In this document: one piece after another, positions 17,467 to 26,168 of the stretch
Layout: the number at the start of each line of letters is the position of its first letter
How positions within the stretch are numbered: the first letter of the stretch is position 1
Assembly: GCA_964624795.1 (NCBI GenBank)
Contig: CAZUZS010000006.1
Coordinates: forward strand, 1-64,000
DNA from: CAZUZS01 sp964624795
GTDB lineage: Bacteria; Calditrichota; Calditrichia; RBG-13-44-9
Direction: 5' to 3'
DNA: 64,000 nucleotides
Notes under the pieces: generated by a model
What the model saw: only the letters and a program-made list of their open reading frames with translations
The model's database searches: none
What the model was told of the DNA's origin: nothing
Made by a program: the position numbers and the translations under genes

Positions 17467-18852
17467 ATGAATAATCATGTCAGGATTCTTGTGGTGGATG
17501 ATGATGAGGCTATTTTATATGCTTTCCGGCAATTGATAAAAAAGGAAGGCTACATTTGCCAGACAGCTCGTAATGGAAGGGAGGCGTTGGAAAAAGCAAC
17601 GCAGGAGTCGCCCGATGTTATAATTATGGACATCACGATGCCGGAATTGAACGGCCTGGAAGCTCTCAAAGAGATCAAGCAGATTAAGCACGATGTGCCG
17701 GTTATCCTTATAACCGGCCAGGGAACAATGCAAACCGCCATAAAGGCGATGAAATTAGGTGCGTTTGAATATCTGATAAAGCCGCTCTCTGTGGAAAAAG
17801 TGCGCGATTTGATCCGTCAGGCGCTAAAGAGCAGGAACGAGTCTCTCAAATGGACTGTTAGCCTTGAAGCCGATATCACCGATCGCTATCAACTAATTGG
17901 CGATAGTCCGCCGATGCACGAGGTTTATAAATTAATTGGGTCAATATCCAGTACTTCCAATCAGACTGCGGTGCTGATTCTGGGTGAAAGCGGTACGGGC
18001 AAAGAACTGGTAGCGAGAGCCATCCATCGTAATAGTCAACTACCGGACCAGCCGTTTGTGCCAATTAATTGTACAGCGCTTCCGGAGAATCTTCTGGAAT
18101 CGGAATTATTCGGTCATGAAAAGGGCGCTTTCACAGGTGCAACCGAACGAAAACCTGGTAAATTCGAGATAGCGAAAAACGGTTCGATTTTTATGGATGA
18201 AATCGGTGACCTTTCGCTTCAACTTCAACAGAAACTCCTGCGAGTGCTACAGGAACGCGAATTTGAAAGATTGGGAGGAAATTCAGTAATCAAAGTAAAC
18301 GCACGTTTTGTTGCAGCCACTAATCAGCCGCTGGATGAAATGATCAAAGATGGAAAGTTCAGAGAAGACCTTTTTTTTCGCTTGAATGTAGCAACCATCC
18401 AAATACCGCCGCTTCGCGATCATAAAAGTGACATTCCGCTTTTAGCAGAATATTTCTTGCAGCGCTACAACATCCAGGTCAAGAAATCGATAAAAGGATT
18501 TACCGATGAAGCTATGAATTTGCTTATGACCTATTCATTCCCCGGGAATATACGGGAGCTTGAGAATATTATCCAGAGGGCGGTGATTATGACTCGCAGC
18601 GAGGTCATAATTCCGAATGTCTTAACAGAAACAACAATACCGGCCGGGAAAAATGATGCTCTTTTTACCTTTGGCAGCCCTGTGTTTAGCGAAGCCCGGG
18701 ATCACATATTAAACCTCTTCGAGAAACAATTCATTGAAAAAAAGCTGAAAGCGCACAACGGCAATGTTAGCGCTGCCGCGCGTGACAGCAAAATGTCCAG
18801 GCAAAATTTTCACCGTTTGATGATAAAACACCGGATTCAAAAGGGAGAATAA
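17467..18852 (+). CDS. NtrC-family response regulator, partner of the PAS/GAF kinase
   Basis: This 461-residue protein has a receiver (VVDDD, Asp55 in IIMDITMP, Lys in LIKPLS), an AAA+ sigma-54 activation domain (GESGTGKE, intact GAFTGA, FMDEIGDL) and a Fis-type helix-turn-helix (NGNVSAAARDSKMSRQNFHRLM). It starts 9 bp after the kinase stop with a weak AAGGTCGGA site, so the two form a two-component operon. Its targets are unknown. The multicopper oxidase gene is next downstream, but no convincing sigma-54 promoter was found before it. Confidence 0.92.
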   Translation: MNNHVRILVVDDDEAILYAFRQLIKKEGYICQTARNGREALEKATQESPDVIIMDITMPELNGLEALKEIKQIKHDVPVILITGQGTMQTAIKAMKLGAFEYLIKPLSVEKVRDLIRQALKSRNESLKWTVSLEADITDRYQLIGDSPPMHEVYKLIGSISSTSNQTAVLILGESGTGKELVARAIHRNSQLPDQPFVPINCTALPENLLESELFGHEKGAFTGATERKPGKFEIAKNGSIFMDEIGDLSLQLQQKLLRVLQEREFERLGGNSVIKVNARFVAATNQPLDEMIKDGKFREDLFFRLNVATIQIPPLRDHKSDIPLLAEYFLQRYNIQVKKSIKGFTDEAMNLLMTYSFPGNIRELENIIQRAVIMTRSEVIIPNVLTETTIPAGKNDALFTFGSPVFSEARDHILNLFEKQFIEKKLKAHNGNVSAAARDSKMSRQNFHRLMIKHRIQKGE

Positions 18853-19740
18853 GCCCAATCTTCATTCGAAGGCTCCATTTTTTCTACTCATTTTTATTCA
18901 AGCGAAATTAAGATTAACTGCCAGCTCCTGCCCTTCGGCGTACAGAGTTGTAGAAACCTTTAACATTTGGCGCAAACCCGAAGCATTATAAGATTCCGAT
19001 CTTTGCCGGCCCCTCGATCATTTGTTTTAAACCCATCCCCTCCAAGCCCTGTTATAGATTTACAATTTTGCGATCTCATCAGGAAAACTGTCAGCATTTC
19101 TTTACAGGATGTAAATTGGTTGTTACAAATTAAACTTCCATTTGGGTTTTCCATATCTTTCGTAATCCCTTAAATATCCAATACATAAACATGGTTCATC
19201 GCAGGCGGCAATTGTGGCGTAAAATTTGATTAATAATAAACGTTCGTTGTCTTGGTTGTTCAGTTTTTTCAAATAGAGTAATAAGGCGTTTCCATTCACA
19301 AAAGCATCATTTTTTCCTTCTGCGGCAGTAGACATGTTCGACAAAACATATTTTACTTTGAGAATTGGTGAAAATCGCGATTAGGATGTTTCTATGAAGC
19401 TGATCAGTATGGCCGGAATTTCTGATTGATCGGTTTGAATGTCCTGTCTTATGGAAGGCGGGGAAGAAAATATTTTCAGAAAGATATTGTTACAACGAAG
19501 AATTTAATAACCGTTATCAACATTTGGAGCTAAAACCGAAAGGAGAAAGGGGATGCAATATGGGTTAAGAAACTGCAATGATAAATGGCCTTGAAGCACA
19601 AAATGGTCATTGTAACCTATAGTTCCGGGAATTGGTATGTCTTATAAAAAAGATCAAAAATAACGGAAAGGTTGAGTAGAAGCGAGATATTGCTAAGAGG
19701 ATTATTGAGTTTTCAATAAAAAAATGAGGAGAAGTTTATT
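18853..19740. other. Long intergenic region before the multicopper oxidase gene
   Basis: These 888 bp contain no gene with a domain or ribosome-binding site. TTTACA-GGA-TGTAAA (19101-19115) is a perfect short inverted repeat that could be an operator. No -24/-12 element with a good GG-N10-GC core was found. The region must hold the promoter of the downstream gene, but it is not recognised. Confidence 0.5.
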
Positions 19741-22182
19741 ATGAAAAGACGAGATTTTGTCAAAATCGCGGGAATTGCCGGTGTAGGGTCGATGGTGCCG
19801 TGGAAATGGTTTGGAGCACGAAGACTGTATGCCGCTCCTGTTCCCGGTGGTACCATGGATCCGGAATTAATTTCGAAATTTCAAATGCCACTGGTCAAGC
19901 CGCCGGCAATGCCGCCGGCAAGAGGCAATGCGCCTTATTATGAAATCGCGGTGCGTGAATTTACCCAACAAATTTTGCCAACTGGTCCTGAAACGACGGT
20001 ATGGAGTTACGGCTCGGACAAGCATCCGGGTACGGTAGCACAAGGGGGAAGCTTTTTCTATCCGGCCTTTACGGTTGAAAATAAATTTAATCGTCCAACT
20101 AAGGTAAAGTGGATTAATGGGTTGGATGGTAAACAGCATCTATTGCCCGTGGACCCGAGTTTGCACTGGGCAAATCCTATCGGCCGCAGAGATTCACGCC
20201 CCAATCCTGTGGATGACCCGACTTATTGGGATCACCAATATATAGACCAGGATGGGCGATATACCGGTCCGGTTCCGATGGTGACCCATGTTCATGGTGC
20301 ACATGTGAATGAAGAGAGTGATGGCTACCCGGAGGCATGGTGGCTGCCAGCCAGTGCCAGCGGTGTCAATTTCACACATGGCCGGTATTTTGATTATTTT
20401 ATGCAAAAATATCCTTATCTGGACTGGGGGCCCGGCTATGTAAACTATACCTATCACAATCAGCAGCGAGCAACCACCTTGTGGTATCATGATCATACGC
20501 TTGGTATGACCCGGCTGAATGTATATGCAGGCCCGGCGGGATTTTGGTTAATCCGTGGCGGACTCGATGACCGTGTTAAAGATTTGCGAACTAACCGGAA
20601 TGCAGTTCTTCCCGGCCCTGCCCCGGGTGTTGGGGCTAATCCTTTCGGCACCTATTATGAAATACCCATCGTAATTCAGGATCGGTCGTTCAATGGCGAC
20701 AATTCCCTCTGGTTTCCGGATAACCGTGCGTTCTTTGAAGGCCTCGATCGAGACCAGCTTCAGGTCCCCTTTACCTTCGACCAGTTAGGAATTAATCCCA
20801 ATTCCAATGGCTGGGGGCTTGGGTGTGATGGCGGCGTGAGTGATGTGGCGCCAATATGGAACCCGGAATTTTTTGGCAATGTCATGGTGGTTAATGGCCG
20901 CTCATGGCCTTATTTGGATGTTGAGCAGCGCCGCTATCGTTTCCGCTTGCTCAATGGGTGTAATGCGCGCTTTCTGGTCTTAAAGTTCGACGATGCCCGG
21001 GTGGACGTATGGCAGATCGGCTCCGATGGTGGTTTCCTGCCGGCTCCCGTGAGAATCAACGATTTTCCGGCTGACGGTGATCCGGATGGAATTGCCAAAC
21101 TACTGGTTGCTCCGGCGGAACGATATGATGTCATTGTCGATTTCACCAATGTGCCGGTTGGGACCGAAGTCCTGATGTTGAACATCGGACCTGACGAACC
21201 GTTTGGCGGTTTTGATTTTGATGCGGCTGATCCGGAAACTACCGGGCAGGTGATGCAGTTCCGCGTGACAGCAGCACAGGGTATAGATCCCTCAACGCCA
21301 CCGCAATATTTGCAGTTACCATCCAGCAGTCAGGTTACCCCGAATTCGACCCGCTACCTTTCTCTCAATGAGGAAGAATCGGCGAATGTTCGTGTATCTG
21401 AAGATTTGGCTGACAACTTGGTTTACGATTGCGGCGGTGAGCCGTTCGGTCCCACTGCGGCGTTGGTAGGCACTTACGATCCAAATACCGGAACACCGCA
21501 GGGATTACGTTGGATGGCACCGATCACTGAAAATCCCAGCGTGGGAGCATCGGAAACCTGGGAGATTCATAACTTTACTATGGATGCCCACCCAATTCAT
21601 GTACATTTGATTCAATTTCAGGTTGTAGGCCGCGAGCCAATCGGAGGAGGCACAAGCAGTGCTGGACAAAACGACCCGCTTCCGTGGGAGACCGGTTGGA
21701 AGGACACTGTGATTGCCTACCCAGGTGAAATTACCCGGATTAAGATGCGGTTTGATCAGGCAGGACTCTACGTCTGGCACTGCCATATCATCGATCACGA
21801 GGATAATGAGATGATGCGACCATACCATGTTGGTCCCATTCCGGCAAACTCGCCGCAGCCGGGCATAAAATATGCCGACAATCAATCAACGTTCGGAGCT
21901 CCCAGAAAATTTACATTGGAGCAGAACTATCCTAATCCGTTTAACCCCTCAACTCAGATTCGTTTCCAACTTCCTCGTGACGAAAAAGTCCAATTGGAAA
22001 TATACAACAGTCTGGGTCAAAAGGTACGTACTCTCATTAGCCAGGTAATGCCGGCTGGCGACCACGAAGTTCTTTGGGATGCCAAAGACAGCAAAGGTAA
22101 AAACCTGGCCAGCGGTATGTACATTTATCGCATCAAAGCCGGCACCTTCACCCAGGTGAAGCGTATGTCCCTCGTGCGCTAA
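19741..22182 (+). CDS. CotA-like multicopper oxidase with Tat-type leader and C-terminal sorting domain
   Basis: A laccase/bilirubin-oxidase-type enzyme that would oxidise phenols or metals with reduction of O2 to water. All copper-site motifs are present: HVHG near residue 183, WYHDH near 248, HPIHVHL near 617, and HCHIIDHEDNEMM near 680, the last being the CotA-type axial-Met motif. The start MKRRDFVKIAGIAG is a twin-arginine leader, consistent with export of a folded, copper-loaded enzyme. The last 90 residues (from KFTLEQNYPNPFNPSTQI, about 721) form a FlgD/Por-type sorting domain used for surface delivery in FCB-group bacteria. AGGAG lies upstream of the ATG and a strong terminator follows at 22252. 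The natural substrate cannot be told. Confidence 0.93.
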   Translation: MKRRDFVKIAGIAGVGSMVPWKWFGARRLYAAPVPGGTMDPELISKFQMPLVKPPAMPPARGNAPYYEIAVREFTQQILPTGPETTVWSYGSDKHPGTVAQGGSFFYPAFTVENKFNRPTKVKWINGLDGKQHLLPVDPSLHWANPIGRRDSRPNPVDDPTYWDHQYIDQDGRYTGPVPMVTHVHGAHVNEESDGYPEAWWLPASASGVNFTHGRYFDYFMQKYPYLDWGPGYVNYTYHNQQRATTLWYHDHTLGMTRLNVYAGPAGFWLIRGGLDDRVKDLRTNRNAVLPGPAPGVGANPFGTYYEIPIVIQDRSFNGDNSLWFPDNRAFFEGLDRDQLQVPFTFDQLGINPNSNGWGLGCDGGVSDVAPIWNPEFFGNVMVVNGRSWPYLDVEQRRYRFRLLNGCNARFLVLKFDDARVDVWQIGSDGGFLPAPVRINDFPADGDPDGIAKLLVAPAERYDVIVDFTNVPVGTEVLMLNIGPDEPFGGFDFDAADPETTGQVMQFRVTAAQGIDPSTPPQYLQLPSSSQVTPNSTRYLSLNEEESANVRVSEDLADNLVYDCGGEPFGPTAALVGTYDPNTGTPQGLRWMAPITENPSVGASETWEIHNFTMDAHPIHVHLIQFQVVGREPIGGGTSSAGQNDPLPWETGWKDTVIAYPGEITRIKMRFDQAGLYVWHCHIIDHEDNEMMRPYHVGPIPANSPQPGIKYADNQSTFGAPRKFTLEQNYPNPFNPSTQIRFQLPRDEKVQLEIYNSLGQKVRTLISQVMPAGDHEVLWDAKDSKGKNLASGMYIYRIKAGTFTQVKRMSLVR

Positions 22183-22251
22183 TTAATTCGGCAGACGAGA
22201 TATCATCGATCAAGCTGCGTATCTCGATGCCCAGTTATGGGGGAACAAACA

Positions 22252-22294
22252 GACCGGAGATCGGGAATTTCGCCCTGTCTCCGGTCCTTTTTTT
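22252..22294 (+). terminator. Intrinsic terminator after the multicopper oxidase gene
   Basis: GACCGGAGA (22252-22260) pairs perfectly with TCTCCGGTC (22278-22286); inside, CGGG and CCC can pair further. A run of seven T follows at 22288-22294. This is one of the clearest terminators in the window. A second weaker stem, CGAGATA with TATCTCG, lies just upstream near 22196-22227. Confidence 0.85.
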
Positions 22295-22491
22295 AGACGC
22301 GATTTTAATGGTAATTTCGATTGCACTTAGAGCATGCAGAATTGTTTTCTGCAATCGCGGCGGGATTCTTATCAAGACAGCATTTGAATCTGAAGTGCGC
22401 TGTAGTGTGAATTTTGCAGCCGTTTCCTTTCTCCAATTTTTCGGCTCCGCGGACATGACAAGAATAATTTTTGATTTCCTGGAGTGACGCT

Positions 22492-22878
22492 ATGGGAAAT
22501 ATCAAGATATTAATTGTAGACGATGACGAGAAAATCCTTTTTGCATTTCGTCAGGTTCTTAGCCGCGAAGGGTATATCAGCATAGAAGCAGATAGCGGCT
22601 CTAAGGCATTGGATTTATTTGACATTGAACAACCAAATGTAGTTTTTCTGGATCTCATTCTGCCCGATCTGAATGGTCTGGAAGTTTTGAAGCGGATTAA
22701 AGAGAAGAACAATTCCACTCCGGTGATTATCATAACCGGCGAGGGGAATTTTCATGTCGAATCAAAAGCGAACGCGTTGGGGGCCTTCGAGTATCTTGCG
22801 AAACCGCTGTCTCTAGCACAGGTGAGGGAAGTAATACATCGAGCGCTGATTTTCACCGGAAATCTGATGGACAAATAA
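22492..22878 (+). CDS. Receiver-only response regulator
   Basis: A 128-residue protein made of one receiver domain: acidic triad IVDDDE, phospho-acceptor Asp54 in VFLDLILP, Thr in IIITGEG and Lys in LAKPLS. The ATG at 22492 has GGAG seven bases upstream; a TTG 21 bp earlier is less likely. It resembles the receiver of the NtrC regulator at 17467 closely (DDDE-IL-AFRQ, NGLE-LK-IK, TG-G, LGAFEYL-KPLS), so it is probably a paralogue. It has no output domain, and none is recognisable in the following 395 bp. It may shuttle or sink phosphate from the PAS/GAF kinase; this is inferred. Confidence 0.85.
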   Translation: MGNIKILIVDDDEKILFAFRQVLSREGYISIEADSGSKALDLFDIEQPNVVFLDLILPDLNGLEVLKRIKEKNNSTPVIIITGEGNFHVESKANALGAFEYLAKPLSLAQVREVIHRALIFTGNLMDK

Positions 22879-23273
22879 AACAACTCGGAATCTTACCAAT
22901 AAAATCGGTCAAAAGATCGTCAATTCAAAAAAACAGATCATTCCTACCTTTATGCTCAATGCAAGTCTTCATAACCTTCCGTTATGTCACATTAAAAAAA
23001 TCCAGGATTGGATAACAACAGATAGCTCAAAGCGCCGGTTTTTCTGTGAAACATTGTTTTACAGAAGCAGGCTTTAGTGCAAAAAAGATAGCCAGCATAA
23101 AAATTGCCAAATAAATCTGACCGTGTGATCTGCCAAGGTCCTACCGAATTGTGACCTCACGCGCCTTTGCAGGATGTGTCTTCACCTGCTCAAAACTCCC
23201 AGTTGCAGGCTCTCCACCCTGGTCATCCGATTTCACGCAAATAAAAGGTATCAGACCGGGCGGTTAGATTGAT
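22879..23273. other. Intergenic region between convergent genes
   Basis: These 395 bp hold no credible gene. No remnant of an AAA+ or DNA-binding domain was found that would show the receiver gene to be a broken NtrC. No clear terminator is seen for either flanking gene. Confidence 0.5.
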
Positions 23274-24296
23274 CTATTTTGTGCCTGGGCTATTCTTTCT
23301 ATGTTCTGCACTCTCTCCGTACAACCAGCACGCTGCGCTTTGCGATTTGGAAAACTTTATGACGGGCGGATATTTCTCGGAACACACCGGCATTTTTTTG
23401 GGGCAGCGCGTATGAAACGGGCAGCCGGTAGGAAGGTGAACCGGATTGGGCACGTCTCCGCTTAGCACTATCCGGCGCCGCTCCGACTCGGGGTCGGGAA
23501 TTGGTATGGCACTCAGCAGCGCCTGTGTATATGGATGCCGGGGTGAATGAAATATCTCCTCAACATCCCCTTGTTCCATTATCCGACCCAGATACATAAT
23601 GTAAACAAAATCGCAGATATGGTACACGACGCTCAAATCGTGCGAAATGAACAGGTAGGTAAGATTGAGCTTGTGCTGAAGATCCTTGAGCAATTTCAGG
23701 ATTTGCGCTTGCACCGAAACGTCCAGCGCGGAAACCGGCTCGTCGCAGACCACCACTTCCGGCTTCACCGCGAGCGCACGAGCAATGCACAAACGCTGCC
23801 GCTGCCCGCCGGAAAACTCGAATGGATAATTGAACCTGTAGTCCGGAGTAATCCCTACCATCTGCAGCAGGCGAATAATTTCATCCTCGATCTGGTCCGG
23901 AAGAACGATTTGGTGTACTTTTAAAACTTCCTTAAACGTTTGAAATATTCGCTGCCGGGGATTAAGCGATGCATAAGGATTCTGAAAAATGATTTGAACT
24001 TTTCGTGCATATTTTTTTCGGTCCTGGCGAAGCAAATTCCCGATGAGTTGGGAATCTAACGTAATTTCCCCGGCGTCCTGAACATCCAGGCCTGCTATCA
24101 ACTTGCCGACGGTTGTTTTGCCACACCCCGACTCCCCCACCAATCCAATGGTCTTTCCTTTCGGTATGACCATGTCCAGGCCATTAACCGCATTTACAAA
24201 TTCCTTCGGTTTTCCCAACAGTGTCTCTTTCACAGGAAATCGTCGTTGCAGATTTCGAATCTCGATGATATTTTCTGCTTGATGCGGTTCGGTCAT
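23274..24296 (-). CDS. Oligopeptide/dipeptide ABC transporter ATP-binding protein (OppF/DppF type)
   Basis: A 340-residue ABC ATPase with VGESGCGKTT (Walker A), IFQNPYASLNPR (Q-loop region typical of OppF/DppF), FSGGQRQRLCIARAL (signature) and VVCDEPVSALDVS (Walker B). The C-terminal extension HPYTQALLSAIP...GCPFHTRCP, with its cysteines, is the oligopeptide-transporter-specific domain. It would energise peptide or nickel import at the inner membrane. No permease, OppD-type or binding-protein gene lies next to it, so it is an orphan subunit here. Confidence 0.9.
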   Translation of the reverse strand: MTEPHQAENIIEIRNLQRRFPVKETLLGKPKEFVNAVNGLDMVIPKGKTIGLVGESGCGKTTVGKLIAGLDVQDAGEITLDSQLIGNLLRQDRKKYARKVQIIFQNPYASLNPRQRIFQTFKEVLKVHQIVLPDQIEDEIIRLLQMVGITPDYRFNYPFEFSGGQRQRLCIARALAVKPEVVVCDEPVSALDVSVQAQILKLLKDLQHKLNLTYLFISHDLSVVYHICDFVYIMYLGRIMEQGDVEEIFHSPRHPYTQALLSAIPIPDPESERRRIVLSGDVPNPVHLPTGCPFHTRCPKKMPVCSEKYPPVIKFSKSQSAACWLYGESAEHRKNSPGTK

Positions 24297-24668
24297 TTGG
24301 CTGCTTATTTTCGTCGTATTATTCGTAACAGTAATTTACGCGCAAATCCGCGGCAGGTCATCCCTTCATTGAAAATTTTTTGTGATTTTCACTGAGTCGC
24401 GGAACAACACCAAGACTATTGACGGGAAATAACTCTTTCCCATGGTCACTAAAAAAATAAATTGGCCGGCTGGCCAATTCGACTGCAAACTGTTAAGCTC
24501 CAGGAAATTCAAACTATCCGTAAACTTCAGGCTAAATAATCGATTGTATTTCACATAACCAAAATTATCGACATGATTTTTGAAGAAGGCAAAGGCTCTT
24601 CCTTCGCAAATGAGGTGGCACGGAGAAAATCTCATGCCCTTCTCAGAATGATCCAATTTTCTCGCCGA
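24297..24668. other. 3' region of the trk operon
   Basis: No gene is supported. A 96-codon open frame on the minus strand (24366-24656) starts with TTG, lacks a recognisable domain and runs through a terminator hairpin. The only clear signal is the terminator at 24451-24479. Confidence 0.6.
24451..24479 (-). terminator. Intrinsic terminator of the trkA-trkH transcript
   Basis: AATTGGCC (24460-24467) and GGCCAATT (24472-24479) form a perfect 8-bp stem with a GGCT loop. Read on the minus strand it is followed by TTATTTTTTT. It lies about 190 bp beyond the trkH stop codon. Confidence 0.8.
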
Positions 24669-26111
24669 CTATTTTTTCCAGAATGAGGGCGCCAGAAGGA
24701 TAAGAACGGTGTAAATTTCGAGTCGTCCGGCCAACATAAAAAAGGAAAGCACCCATTTGCCGATGCCTGGAATATGGGCATAGTTGTCGGTAGGCCCCAC
24801 GCTGCCCAGGCCAGGCCCGATATTTCCCAAAGTGGCGGCAACCGCACCCAGCGAAGACTCCAGATCGAGGCCCAGCACCGACATGAGTATGACGCCCGCA
24901 ACAAACAGGCCGATCATGAGAACCAGGAATCCAATGACATTGGTGACAATCTCCCTGGGAATTACAGTTTGACCCACCCGAACAGGGATCACCGCCTTGG
25001 GATGCAGCAAACGTTTTATTTCCGCCCTCACGAATTTGACAATCACAAACAGACGGATCACTTTCATTCCCCCGCCGGTGCTTCCCGCGCAGCCTCCGAT
25101 GAACATCAACAGAAAGAGAATAAATTGCGAGCTGAATGCCCAGTGTTCATAATCGGCGGTTCCAAAGCCGGTGGTGGTTAAAATTGAAGTGACCTGGAAA
25201 AGCGTTTTGCGAATGGCAGTTCCGATATTGGGGTAGTGGTGAAAAAACGTATCATACCCGATGAACAGTGTTGCTCCGACAATAAGCGAGATAAAAAAGA
25301 CCCATTCCGAATTCTTCAGGTAGGTTTTGAAATCTTTTTTCAGAAACCGATAATGCAACGAAAAATTGGTGCCGGCGGCAATCATAAAAAAGATGATAAT
25401 GTAATCGATGAGAGCACTGTTATAGTATCCAATACTGGCATTCTTTGTTGAAAATCCGCCAGTGGCCATGGTACCGAAGGTATGGCAAAGCGCATCGAAC
25501 AGGTTCATGCCGGCAAGCATCAAAAACACAGTTTCGGCGGCAGAGATGAGAATGTAAACTCCCCACAAAATTTTTGCCGTCTCCGTGACCCGTGGCGTCA
25601 GTTTGTCCGGTACCGGGCCCGGAACTTCCGCCTTAAAAAGCTGCATGCCGCCCACTCCCAGGAAAGGAAGAATAGCTATGGAAAGCACAATAATTCCCAT
25701 CCCCCCCAGCCAATGGGTAAAGCTGCGCCAGAAAAGCAGTCCGTGCGGCAGTTTCTCGATATCGACCAGGATTGTGGCGCCGGTTGTGGTGAACCCGGAC
25801 ATGGTCTCGAAAAAGGCGTCGGTGAATGAAGGAATGTAGCCGGACAGGATGAATGGCAAACTCCCCAGCAGTGAAAAAAGAATCCAGCCCATGGTGACGA
25901 TAGCAAAGCCTTCCCTGGCCCGGACATCTCTTTCGAGGTGCGTGAATTTAAAGGCAATGAAACCGGTGAGAAAGGTGATAATAGCCGACAAAATAAAATG
26001 AAAATGAACGCTTTCTCCATAATATATAGAAAAGGGGATTGGGATGAGCATGGCTGCCGCCAAAAAGATTAGCAGAAATCCGAGAATGTGGGTGATGGAC
26101 TGAATTCGCAT
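24669..26111 (-). CDS. trkH: Trk potassium uptake channel, membrane subunit TrkH
   Basis: A 480-residue membrane protein of the TrkH/KtrB family that moves K+ through the inner membrane. The selectivity-filter segments of the four pore repeats are visible: SGFTTTGATIL, TFGTMATGGFSTKNASIG, TSILTTTGFGTADYE and AATLGNIGPGLG. About ten to twelve hydrophobic helices are present. It lies 57 bp downstream of trkA on the same strand, giving the normal gate-plus-channel pair. A terminator follows at 24451-24479. Confidence 0.95.
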   Translation of the reverse strand: MRIQSITHILGFLLIFLAAAMLIPIPFSIYYGESVHFHFILSAIITFLTGFIAFKFTHLERDVRAREGFAIVTMGWILFSLLGSLPFILSGYIPSFTDAFFETMSGFTTTGATILVDIEKLPHGLLFWRSFTHWLGGMGIIVLSIAILPFLGVGGMQLFKAEVPGPVPDKLTPRVTETAKILWGVYILISAAETVFLMLAGMNLFDALCHTFGTMATGGFSTKNASIGYYNSALIDYIIIFFMIAAGTNFSLHYRFLKKDFKTYLKNSEWVFFISLIVGATLFIGYDTFFHHYPNIGTAIRKTLFQVTSILTTTGFGTADYEHWAFSSQFILFLLMFIGGCAGSTGGGMKVIRLFVIVKFVRAEIKRLLHPKAVIPVRVGQTVIPREIVTNVIGFLVLMIGLFVAGVILMSVLGLDLESSLGAVAATLGNIGPGLGSVGPTDNYAHIPGIGKWVLSFFMLAGRLEIYTVLILLAPSFWKK

Positions 26112-26168
26112 GACAAAAAGTTTGTTTTAGTGAACCGGTCGTAAATGATTTTGGTATGGCGTTTTTGC

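Noticed and set aside
18853..19740. Possible sigma-54 promoter for the multicopper oxidase gene
   Set aside because: GG-N10-GC cores such as the one near 19195 and one near 19670 have poor flanking matches in both elements, well below the csgE site.
22879..23273. Remains of an AAA+ domain after the receiver-only gene
   Set aside because: No Walker, GAFTGA or Fis-like sequence was found in any frame, so the gene is treated as a genuine single-domain protein.
24366..24656. 96-codon open frame after trkH on the minus strand
   Set aside because: TTG start with weak upstream signal, no known domain, and it runs through the operon's terminator hairpin at 24451-24479.
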